Under the pieces are notes generated by a model, which searched no databases, was not told where the DNA came from, and worked only from the letters and a program-made list of their open reading frames with translations. Below are positions 35,380 to 42,740 of a stretch of DNA of 64,000 nt, one piece after another. The position numbers were made by a program, and so were the translations under genes. This stretch comes from a bacterium (GTDB lineage Bacteria > Planctomycetota > Planctomycetia > Pirellulales > Pirellulaceae), in NCBI GenBank assembly GCA_030430075.1, contig JAUIGN010000017.1, positions 1 through 64,000 of the forward strand, given 5' to 3'. Each line of letters opens with the position of its first letter. Position 1 is the first letter of the stretch.

Positions 35380-35385
35380 GCGCGA

Positions 35386-35522
35386 ATCATCCATCAGCCG
35401 GTGGGCGTTCGTCCACGGTTCCGTTGATCACTGACGAACCGGACGCCAATGCGGATGATTCATCAGCCGGTGGGCGTTAGCCCCGGTTCCGTTAGGCGCA
35501 GGCGGAATCGGACCCTAACGCG
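35386..35522 (+). repeat. dispersed repeat family 2, two tandem half-copies
   Basis: Two units of about 68 bp follow each other: 35386-35453 and 35454-35522. Each begins ATCATCAGCCGGTGGGCGTT-like, continues CACGGTTCCG or CCCGGTTCCG, and ends near CGGACGCCAATGCG or CGGACCCTAACGCG. The same opening is found at 48897, 55745 and 62408. It lies between two convergent genes. The remaining intergenic bases up to 35720 hold repeat family 1 and no gene. Confidence 0.75.
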
Positions 35523-35636
35523 TGGCGGGAGAGATACTCGGCGCGTTTGGTACGTGCACGGGAAACGATGGCGATATCGCCGCCTAGGAATCATGGTTCG
35601 CTCGCGTAAATGGATCGAGCGAATCCGGTCAGGGTT

Positions 35637-35690
35637 GGAGACCTACGGTCCGCCGTTTCGGCGGGGTCAGAGACCCGCGCCGAACACGAG
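35637..35690 (+). repeat. dispersed repeat family 1, copy B
   Basis: GGAGACCTACGGTC followed by CGTTTCGGCGGGGTCAGAGA and CCCGCGCCGAACACGAGG is nearly identical to the copy at 59276 and matches the inverted, decayed copy at 18334. It lies between convergent genes. One frame reads GDLRSAVSAGSETRAE, but there is no start or coding continuity. Confidence 0.8.
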
Positions 35691-35720
35691 GCGAACCGGC
35701 GAATTGTCCCTTGCGCCAAC

Positions 35721-36944
35721 CTACCCCTCGTCCCCAGTCGCTGGCGGAGTATCGGCTGCTGCGGAGGGCGCGGTGTCATCCAAGGACGACTCCGTGGCCG
35801 CTTGCTCGCCGGCCGCATCGTCGACGACCGCTGCGGTGGTGGAGTCAACTTCGGTGACCGGCTTGGCGACCGTCGTCACCGTGAAGTCGGTGAGCGGTTT
35901 GAGGCCGTCGATTTCGGCTGTGGCAAAGAGCCGATCTTCGGGTGCTGCATCGACAGCCGTCCATGACGCGCGGTCCTCCTTCGAGACGGAGTCGCGCCAG
36001 ATGGCCAGCACTTCATTCACATCGACATGAGGGTTGCCCCGTTCATTGCCTGCTTTGCCTCCCTGCTTGGGCGAGATGGGAATCCACAGCATATCGATCT
36101 GCTGGCTGTCGCGGTAATAGTAGCCGCCTACGATCTGGCCGTCGTCATTCAATTCCAGGGCGTAGTGGAAGTACTTGATGCGCTTGTCCCGTGGGCTCTG
36201 CTGGTACTCGCCGTTGGAGCTATTGGCGTAAGCGGCGTTCATCTTGACTTCGACCAGGTTGGGACCGCGCTTCGCGTGGCTTGTCGAGAAGGCGTAAATG
36301 GGATAATTCCATTTCTCGGTTCCCGGATCTGCTTCCATCCCGATCGGGTGCTTGCCGCGTCCCAACCAATTGGTGATCAAGGAGTGCAGCATCCCGGCGT
36401 TGATCTGTGTTCCGTCACCGTCCAGCATCTGTGTGTCGTTGTAGATGTAGATTTCCGCCAACAGGGCTTTGATATCTGCAGGTGTAAAGACGACCCCGTT
36501 TCGAACCACGTTCTGCTTCGGCTCGGCATGCCGGATCGCGGCGGCCGTCCAACCGTTGCAGTGGCCGTGCCAGTGCGGCGTGACCATTCGGGTGACGGTC
36601 CGGAATCCGAACAGCCCGCCGCGCGTGACGGTCTGTTTCTTGAATGCCGTGGTGTCCCAACGTTCGAAGGCGGCTGCCCGTCCGCTGCGGCCGTTGAATG
36701 CTTGGTCATACTTCCACATTGCATTGACGGTCCCGCCGGACGTGTCGGGATAGATATGGCCGGAATACGGGACACGTTCGGCGGACACGCTGCTGGCAGT
36801 CGGCAACTCGTCGAATTGCCAGACCATCTCGGTCCCCCACCACTTCTTAAAGATCTGTTTCTGTTCTGCGATTTGTTCGTCGCCGATGTCGTAACCGACG
36901 GCACTGGCGGCCAAGACTGCGGCGAATACGACGGAGGTCCCCAT
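35721..36944 (-). CDS. transglutaminase-elicitor-like protein, paralogue 2
   Basis: The ATG at 36944 has AAGGAATTATTTGCC upstream and opens MGTSVVFAAVLAASAVG, almost the same start as paralogue 1. The 407-residue product shares all core motifs with it: YSGHIYPDTSGGT, H128-C129-NGWTAAAIRHAEP with the likely catalytic Cys, NGVVFTPADIKALLAEIYIYND, H199 in GRGKHPIGME, D206, and W212-N-Y-P. Also shared are YSFHY/KYFHY-type strands and the segment PKQGG..GNERGNPH(I/V)(N/D)V that follows. The acidic tail is different in sequence and shorter. The two genes probably arose by duplication, with the BBP7 gene now between them. Substrate unknown; a role in envelope or matrix cross-linking is inference. 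Confidence 0.7.
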   Translation of the reverse strand: MGTSVVFAAVLAASAVGYDIGDEQIAEQKQIFKKWWGTEMVWQFDELPTASSVSAERVPYSGHIYPDTSGGTVNAMWKYDQAFNGRSGRAAAFERWDTTAFKKQTVTRGGLFGFRTVTRMVTPHWHGHCNGWTAAAIRHAEPKQNVVRNGVVFTPADIKALLAEIYIYNDTQMLDGDGTQINAGMLHSLITNWLGRGKHPIGMEADPGTEKWNYPIYAFSTSHAKRGPNLVEVKMNAAYANSSNGEYQQSPRDKRIKYFHYALELNDDGQIVGGYYYRDSQQIDMLWIPISPKQGGKAGNERGNPHVDVNEVLAIWRDSVSKEDRASWTAVDAAPEDRLFATAEIDGLKPLTDFTVTTVAKPVTEVDSTTAAVVDDAAGEQAATESSLDDTAPSAAADTPPATGDEG

Positions 36945-37160
36945 GGCAAATAATTCCTTCGAGTAGCGCTGATATCTGGTAAAACGAGGTGGAGAGATGT
37001 CACGCTAGCACGAGCAAAACAAAGCGTCAATTTGCCGCAACGGACGGTCCGCCGGCGGTCCGATGGTCTGGTACGCCGTGTGCAGAATGGTGCGTTCCGG
37101 CATCGTGCTGTGGCGGGGGAAGATGGTCCTTGGTGCTTGTTTTCCGCAGGAGAAAACGGA

Positions 37161-38219
37161 ATGCCGCAGCCGATCGTTGTTGGTCTCGCCAGATGCGCCA
37201 GTTGGTTCGTAGCGATCGTTTGGTTTGGGGCGGCGAGCTGCGCTGAACAAGGCTCCCCGAGCTTGCCGCCAAACCCGGTGTGGAGAGATTTAGAGAACAA
37301 AATTTTTTTGGAAATTCAGTCGGTGCGCGCCGATCCTGACGATTATGCCGAGCGCGTCATCGGTCCCCTCAAGGATCGGCTCGTTCGTTTTCCGCGTGAC
37401 GCGCGGCAGCCCTTTCTCGAGTACCGGGCCTTCCTGGTTGGGGGGACCAAGATCGATTACTTTACGCTTGACGAAGGCGGGAGCGAAGAAACGGCGAGGG
37501 CGGTGCTGGACGAGACCATCGACGCGCTGCGGGCAACGGCCGATCTTCCGCGACTGGTCCGCAACGATGTCCTCGACCGTTCGGCCAGGTACTATGCAGA
37601 GGACTTTACGCGCGGCGGCAAGCAGCGCGATCCGCATGTCGACAGCCGGGGGCGGAAGGCGGGGCCGCGGATCGGCAGCTACGGCGCAACGCGTCGCGCG
37701 CTGCGTGGCTGGCAGGAGTTTGTCGACCAGCTCGATGCCGACGGCACCAGCGTGGCGCGTGTCTTTCGGCGGAATTCACGCTACTACTGGCTCGCCTTCT
37801 CCGGCACACGCGCGTATCGCTACTGGTCCATACCGGACCAGGTCGGCCAGTTCGTCACGGAACACGGCCGCGAGACGACCTTGGCGCGTCTCGATCAGAA
37901 AGGGCATGAGTGTTCCATCCGCGTCGATCGACAGCGGCGGACATTGCACCACGGTGACGTCAGCGTGGCGTACCCCTTTGCGCTACCGGCGTACGGCGAG
38001 AATGTCGCCTGGGGGGCATGGTCGCCGGAGTCGGCAGCGCGGGGAATGGTCTGCTGGTGGTTACTTGATCCGGGGATTCAGAACCGGGGGCATCGCAAAC
38101 TGCTCCTTGACCCGAAGATCCGTTATGCGGGGGTCGGTTGTGCGAGGTCACCAAGTGTCGGATGGGTGACGACATTCGATGCGTGTTCCGAAGAGCTCGT
38201 TGCCTATCCGCAACAATAA
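37161..38219 (+). CDS. CAP-domain (SCP/PR1-like) secreted protein
   Basis: The ATG at 37161 has AGGAG 8 bases upstream; the frame continues 43 codons further but without support. The 352-residue protein has an N-terminal hydrophobic signal (VGLARCASWFVAIVWFGAAS, ending at Cys, possibly a lipobox ASC). Its CAP-like architecture starts with a helix LENKIFLEIQSVRADPDDYA. It has the segment LVRNDVLDRSARYYAEDFT and the signature GENVAWGAWSPESAARGMVCWWLLDPGIQNRGHRKLLLDPK split around the expected strands. The internal region 150-270 is longer than in compact CAP domains. CAP proteins are extracellular and often bind lipids or other proteins; no catalytic role is assigned. It is divergent from paralogue 2. 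Confidence 0.82.
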   Translation: MPQPIVVGLARCASWFVAIVWFGAASCAEQGSPSLPPNPVWRDLENKIFLEIQSVRADPDDYAERVIGPLKDRLVRFPRDARQPFLEYRAFLVGGTKIDYFTLDEGGSEETARAVLDETIDALRATADLPRLVRNDVLDRSARYYAEDFTRGGKQRDPHVDSRGRKAGPRIGSYGATRRALRGWQEFVDQLDADGTSVARVFRRNSRYYWLAFSGTRAYRYWSIPDQVGQFVTEHGRETTLARLDQKGHECSIRVDRQRRTLHHGDVSVAYPFALPAYGENVAWGAWSPESAARGMVCWWLLDPGIQNRGHRKLLLDPKIRYAGVGCARSPSVGWVTTFDACSEELVAYPQQ

Positions 38220-38416
38220 GCCATGTTGACGGCCAATGGCACCATCAATCGCGAACTTGGGAACGTCCCGTAGACGACATCCCTCAGGGAGGTGTGGCTT
38301 GAATCAATGCCCCTTGTTCTTGACTTGTCTCAGAGAGGGGATCAGCGCCGGCGACCGTCGTGGGTGGCTCGTTTGACCAGGGGGCGGTCACCCGTCCGCA
38401 TCGCGATCGAGGACCG

Positions 38417-41400
38417 TCAACGAAGCTGGAGATAGCCGAAGCCCGCTGGAATCGGCCTGGCGGCGGCCGGCGTGGTCCAGGCTTGGAAGCCGACGCCCGG
38501 GACATTGCGTTGCAGACCGACGGCCCAGGTGGGGATGCGTTCCGGTGTGCCTTTGCCGAGTTCCGCCAACGGTATGGCTGCTTCGACCGTCCACGCCTCG
38601 GCGGTCGAATTCACGGCCACGAACCAGTCGGGGTTCCAGGTTGCATCGCCCCAGCAAGCGTCGTGCACCCATCCCCGATGGTCGATCGTCAAGTGATAGT
38701 AGGTCGTAAAGTCCCGATCGATATCGATGAGGATTTCGAGTCGATCACGGTGTCGCAGATCGGGATCGCGTGGACGAGGCTGGGTGGCGGTTGTGTAATC
38801 GATGCCGGGTGCATTCCCACATCGGGCTCCGACGTAGAGGAATTCGTCATCGTGTGCCAGCATCACGTGGGTGGACCAGTCGGCATCGTCTTCCAGGCGG
38901 CTGCGGAGCGCGGCGGCGGGCCGGTCCTGCCAGCCGGGTTCGTCCAAGACACCATCCAATCTTGGTTTTTCACGCAGGCGTGCGCACTTGATCATCATCT
39001 TCGGCGGCAGTCCCTTTCCGTTGGTCAGCCAGAGTTCACCACGCGCACACTGTGACCAATGGTCTGCGTGATGACTGCGTGCAAGACTGGCGAGGAGGTG
39101 ATTGGCTTCCCGCGTCTGGTGCTGTTTGCGGTGGACCGATGCCAGGGCAAACTGAATTGACGGTTCGGCGAACAAGTCGGGGCGGGACTGGCGAATCTGT
39201 TGTGCCAGGGCGGGGACCGGGTCTGGGTGCAGGGCAGCCGGCGGCGTGGCGCCCCCGGCCGTCTGGCGGCTCGCGAGGCGAAAGTTTTCCAACATGTTGA
39301 TTCTGCCGTTGCCTCGATGGAGGAGTCGTCGCTCGGCGCCCGCGCCGCGTGAGATCAGGGAAGCGCCGGCGGCACGCGTCGAGCGTTCTCCGGCGAGGGA
39401 GCGATTCGCCATCTCTCCGCTGGCGTGATAGTGGACAAGCCATAAGAGGGCCGCCTCGGCCAGTGGGTGGTCCGGGTGTTTGCTCAGCAGCGAACGCATG
39501 ACGTCGCTGGCGAGGTCGTGGTTGCCGCCGGCCAGGTAACTTTGCGCGACTTCGTACAGCGTCAAGCCGGCGGCATTCGAGTCGAGGCCGGCGGTCAGGT
39601 CGTCCAATTGCGCGAGCCAACTGACACCCTCGGTCGGGTCCTGGCGATTACGCACCAGCAACTGGTCGACCGTCCGCCGCCGTCGTGCGGCCCGGGTCAG
39701 GGATTCGAGCGTCGCATCGGTCCGTGGTGTGGCGTGGCGGCGAGCAACTCCCGGCTCGATCAACAGCCCGCTGAAAAAGTCACGTGTGCCGGCCCCTTTG
39801 GGAGTTTCGTTGATCAAGAGCTCGAATTCCAACTGGTCGGGGCTCGGCTGCCAACTCGCAACGAGCAAACCGCGTGCTCGCGCGGCTTCGTCGGCTAACG
39901 AACTGCCTAAGCGAGTTGCCAGACGCGATGTCTGCAACTGCACGGCCCCGGACTCGCCGGCGGGCAAGCGGCCAAAGACTTTCTTGACGTTCCACGGTGG
40001 GAGGTGCGTCGTCGCCTGTTGATCGGCGAAGGCGGCCGGGTCGGCGGCCAGGCGGACCGCTGCCAGCACAATCTGGTTGATTGCGTGGGCCAACGGGTCG
40101 CGGTGGTCGGGGCTGGCACTCTCCGTGACAACCACGGCAGGTTGCCACTGGCGGATCTTGCGGGCGATCAACTCTTCGAGACGGGCGACCGCCTGATCGC
40201 CATTAACGATGTTCCAGCCGCCAACGATCGACTCGACCGGCATTTCCAGACCGGCTTGCCGCAGGGGAAACTGCCAGGCGGTTCCCGTGTAACTGCCGCC
40301 CAGAGACGTGACGGCCGCTTGGCTTCGCTCCTCCGCAGTCGACTCCAATACCTGAGGTGTTTCAATGTCCCGGCGGTTGATGATTTCGACGGCGGCCAGA
40401 TACCCCTCATCGCCGCCTAGCCGGGCCAACATCTCCAGCGGGATCCGCCCTGGCTCGCTGACAATCGTCAACAACGAGACGCGGCGCGAGTCGCCACGCT
40501 GCGAGTGCCAGGTCTGTCCGCCATCCTGGGTTGCGATAAGCGTCCCCAGCGCACCGACCGCCCAACCGTGATCCGCGTCGACGAAATGCATCGCGTTCAA
40601 CGGCAAGGGCTGGCCTGTATCGAAGACATTCCAGGTTTGGCCGGAGTCGGTGGAACGGGCGATCCGCGTTCCGGGCGCGCCGCCGATCCAGATGGTTGAC
40701 CCGTGCAAGCCAATCGCGCGAAAGTCGAAGTAGTCCGTAAAACCAGCCGGCAGGTTGACCGGGAACCACGAGGCACCGCGATCCGACGAACGCCAAATTC
40801 GACCCCCATCGCCAACCGCCCAGCCAATGCCGGCAGCGAATCGAACGTTTCGCAGCGGCCTCCAGTCTGCCGTTGGTCGCTCCGCCCCGCGGAGCATTCC
40901 GGCAGTGACCGTCGCCGCAACGCTGTCCCGCCCGACGACGACCCCGGTCTGCTCGTCCAAGAAATGGGCGCCCAACCAATGGCCCATCCGGTCCGCCGGA
41001 ACGGCCGTCCAGCTGCGGCCACCGTCACGCGTGCGAAACAGTCCGGAAGGATACATGGCCGATCCGTTTCCGACGGCCCATCCGTTCCGCTCGTCAAAGA
41101 ACGTCACGTGTCGCAACGCCGGCAGCGTGGAAGCTTCCAGCCGTTTCCAACGGTGCCCACCATCGTCCGTGCGGAGGACGACGGCCGACGTGCGGTGGGT
41201 CAACGGATGGATCCACCCACCAACCGCCCAACCGTTCATGGGATCGATGAAATGGATGCTCTCCATGCGGCAGTTGACTGGCGAGTCAGTCAGTTGCCAA
41301 TGCCGCCCCCCGTCTTCGGTTCGCAGAATCGCCCCCCGGTCTCCCACCGCCCAGCCGTGCCGCAGGTCGAGGAACTGCACGTTGGTCAGTTCGGCGTCTT

Positions 41401-41494
41401 CGGACATTTCTGGGGAGGAACTTCGCGGTTCGGCTCGCGTGACCGCCCATCCGGTCAGCATACCGATCAGCACACCACAACAGATCAAGCGCAC
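38417..41494 (-). CDS. exported fusion: Ycf48-like beta-propeller, degenerate PIG-L-like domain, TPR segment and CBM9-like domain
   Basis: The start is a GTG at 41494 with AGGAGG about 8 bases upstream, opening a signal peptide (MRLICCGVLIGMLTGWAVTRA). Of 1025 residues, 30-330 form a Ycf48/BNR-type propeller with repeated HGWAVG..G.I..T.DGG..W units (at least six). Residues 345-490 resemble the PIG-L/LmbE deacetylase fold: GGDEGYLAAVEIINRRD, then VVVTESASPDHRDPLAHAINQ. The zinc-binding HPDDE is replaced by a region without the first His, so activity is doubtful. Around 640-700 a TPR-like segment reads LYEVAQSYLAGGNHDLASDV. Residues 835-1022 are a family 9 carbohydrate-binding-like beta-sandwich (PRLDGVLDEPGWQD...DRLEILIDIDRDFTTYYHLTID). 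It is probably a periplasmic or surface sugar-binding protein. No operon partner was identified. Confidence 0.78.
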   Translation of the reverse strand: MRLICCGVLIGMLTGWAVTRAEPRSSSPEMSEDAELTNVQFLDLRHGWAVGDRGAILRTEDGGRHWQLTDSPVNCRMESIHFIDPMNGWAVGGWIHPLTHRTSAVVLRTDDGGHRWKRLEASTLPALRHVTFFDERNGWAVGNGSAMYPSGLFRTRDGGRSWTAVPADRMGHWLGAHFLDEQTGVVVGRDSVAATVTAGMLRGAERPTADWRPLRNVRFAAGIGWAVGDGGRIWRSSDRGASWFPVNLPAGFTDYFDFRAIGLHGSTIWIGGAPGTRIARSTDSGQTWNVFDTGQPLPLNAMHFVDADHGWAVGALGTLIATQDGGQTWHSQRGDSRRVSLLTIVSEPGRIPLEMLARLGGDEGYLAAVEIINRRDIETPQVLESTAEERSQAAVTSLGGSYTGTAWQFPLRQAGLEMPVESIVGGWNIVNGDQAVARLEELIARKIRQWQPAVVVTESASPDHRDPLAHAINQIVLAAVRLAADPAAFADQQATTHLPPWNVKKVFGRLPAGESGAVQLQTSRLATRLGSSLADEAARARGLLVASWQPSPDQLEFELLINETPKGAGTRDFFSGLLIEPGVARRHATPRTDATLESLTRAARRRRTVDQLLVRNRQDPTEGVSWLAQLDDLTAGLDSNAAGLTLYEVAQSYLAGGNHDLASDVMRSLLSKHPDHPLAEAALLWLVHYHASGEMANRSLAGERSTRAAGASLISRGAGAERRLLHRGNGRINMLENFRLASRQTAGGATPPAALHPDPVPALAQQIRQSRPDLFAEPSIQFALASVHRKQHQTREANHLLASLARSHHADHWSQCARGELWLTNGKGLPPKMMIKCARLREKPRLDGVLDEPGWQDRPAAALRSRLEDDADWSTHVMLAHDDEFLYVGARCGNAPGIDYTTATQPRPRDPDLRHRDRLEILIDIDRDFTTYYHLTIDHRGWVHDACWGDATWNPDWFVAVNSTAEAWTVEAAIPLAELGKGTPERIPTWAVGLQRNVPGVGFQAWTTPAAARPIPAGFGYLQLR

Positions 41495-41856
41495 AACAAC
41501 GGCCTCCTGCCTGCCGCGAAGGGCATCGTATGGCGGAATTCATGGAGAATTGGTGACCGGTCGGCAGCGCGACACGGCAACGCGGGGCGAAGTCTAGCGA
41601 AACTCCGCCAACCGAGCCAGAGCGAAGCGCGGCAGGTCGGCCACCCCCCGGCCGCCCGCCTGTCCCGAATTGCTGGGGACGTCTCGATCGGAGCACGTCG
41701 ACCGTTGGGGGGGGAGGCTAACGTCCTGCGTGATCACCCGCGTGCCAGGGTGCCAGCGTGTCAGGGTGCCAGCGTGCGCGCGGGGATCGGGAGCGGCCGC
41801 CGGACGCGAACCAATTGCGGGCTCGTTACCCCCTGCGGCGCCGCCGCCATACCAGG
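41495..41856. other. intergenic region with a short tandem duplication
   Basis: About 360 bases between the start of the propeller fusion and the end of a small gene. Around 41747-41780 the sequence CAGGGTGCCAGCGTG occurs twice in tandem. Nothing else with support was seen. Confidence 0.4.
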
Positions 41857-42030
41857 TCAGGAGCAGAGCCAGGTGGTGAACAGGGCCATGGTGAGGCCGA
41901 CGCTGATGATCGCCAACAGCAGGCCCGTCACCGCTCGCCACGCCGACGAGTCTTCGCTCAATTGCTCGTTCCGAGCTTCCTCGCTGAATGCGGCATCCCA
42001 AACGGGGTGATCTTCAATGTTGACTGTCAT
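41857..42030 (-). CDS. small single-pass membrane protein, unknown
   Basis: From the ATG at 42030 the product has 57 residues: a polar acidic N terminus (MTVNIEDHPVWDAAFSEEA), then one transmembrane helix (AVTGLLLAIISVGLTMALF) ending in Cys-Ser. A longer frame starts 40 codons upstream but is arginine-rich and implausible. The ribosome-binding site is weak (CGAGAA). The composition (acidic then helix) and clean stop are typical of real small membrane proteins; no family was recognised. Confidence 0.5.
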   Translation of the reverse strand: MTVNIEDHPVWDAAFSEEARNEQLSEDSSAWRAVTGLLLAIISVGLTMALFTTWLCS

Positions 42031-42740
42031 CGTCGTTCTCGGTCTGGCAAACTGTCGACGGGTAAGGAGGAGGTGCCGGCGAAAACAAGGAACCGGGGCA
42101 CATCGTCTCGCCGGGAACCCGTATGCTAACCCAAATTGCGTCGAGGCCAAAGTTACAATATCTCCGTCCGGTCAGCAATTGCAGCGCGCGGCAAATTGAG
42201 CCAACGGTAGGCCCGCAGATGCCAAAAGTTTGCCGATCTGCGACACCATTGGGCCGGGCGCGGAATGTTCTTGGTCGATCGCATTGGAGCTGGGCGACCG
42301 CCACGCAGCGCATGTCCCGCCGAATGGCGAAGGGACGAGTGAAGAACTGCTGCCTTGTATTCCGTGGTGCGACGTCCGGGAAAATCGGTGTGCGGGAAAC
42401 GGGTGTTGAGACGTTCCTGCCGACTGCCAGGCCGCATTGCGTCCTGCACAGCATGACCTATGGACAGGAGGAAGGACGATTGACTTGATGTGACGGACGC
42501 CTGTGGTGGGTTCCAGGAAGCCCTTGATGGCTCGCTGCGTTATGCGGACGCGATCCGATCGGTCAGTCTCCACATCGACGGCTCGCCGCCATCCCTCGCT
42601 GCCGTTAGAATCGACGGGTGACGCCGTGATGCCGCCGGTTGGAGCCGCGCGATCCGGCAGCACTCGATCGTCTTTCCTGACTCTCCGTTCTTGGCCGGTT
42701 GCTGAACCTGTTGCTGCTGAACCTGTTGCTGCTGGACCGA
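42031..42740. other. long intergenic region before the U32 gene, no gene seen
   Basis: About 710 bases between two divergent genes. Frames here give only short basic or Ser/Arg-rich peptides without ribosome-binding sites. At 42706-42735 a 15-bp unit, CTGTTGCTGCTGAAC, is duplicated in tandem just before the U32 start. No RNA gene or clear promoter was recognised. Confidence 0.4.

Noticed and set aside
42699..42740. TTG start giving an N-terminal Leu-rich extension to the U32 protein
   Set aside because: The extension is the product of a 15-bp tandem DNA duplication and has no ribosome-binding site; two ATG codons follow immediately.
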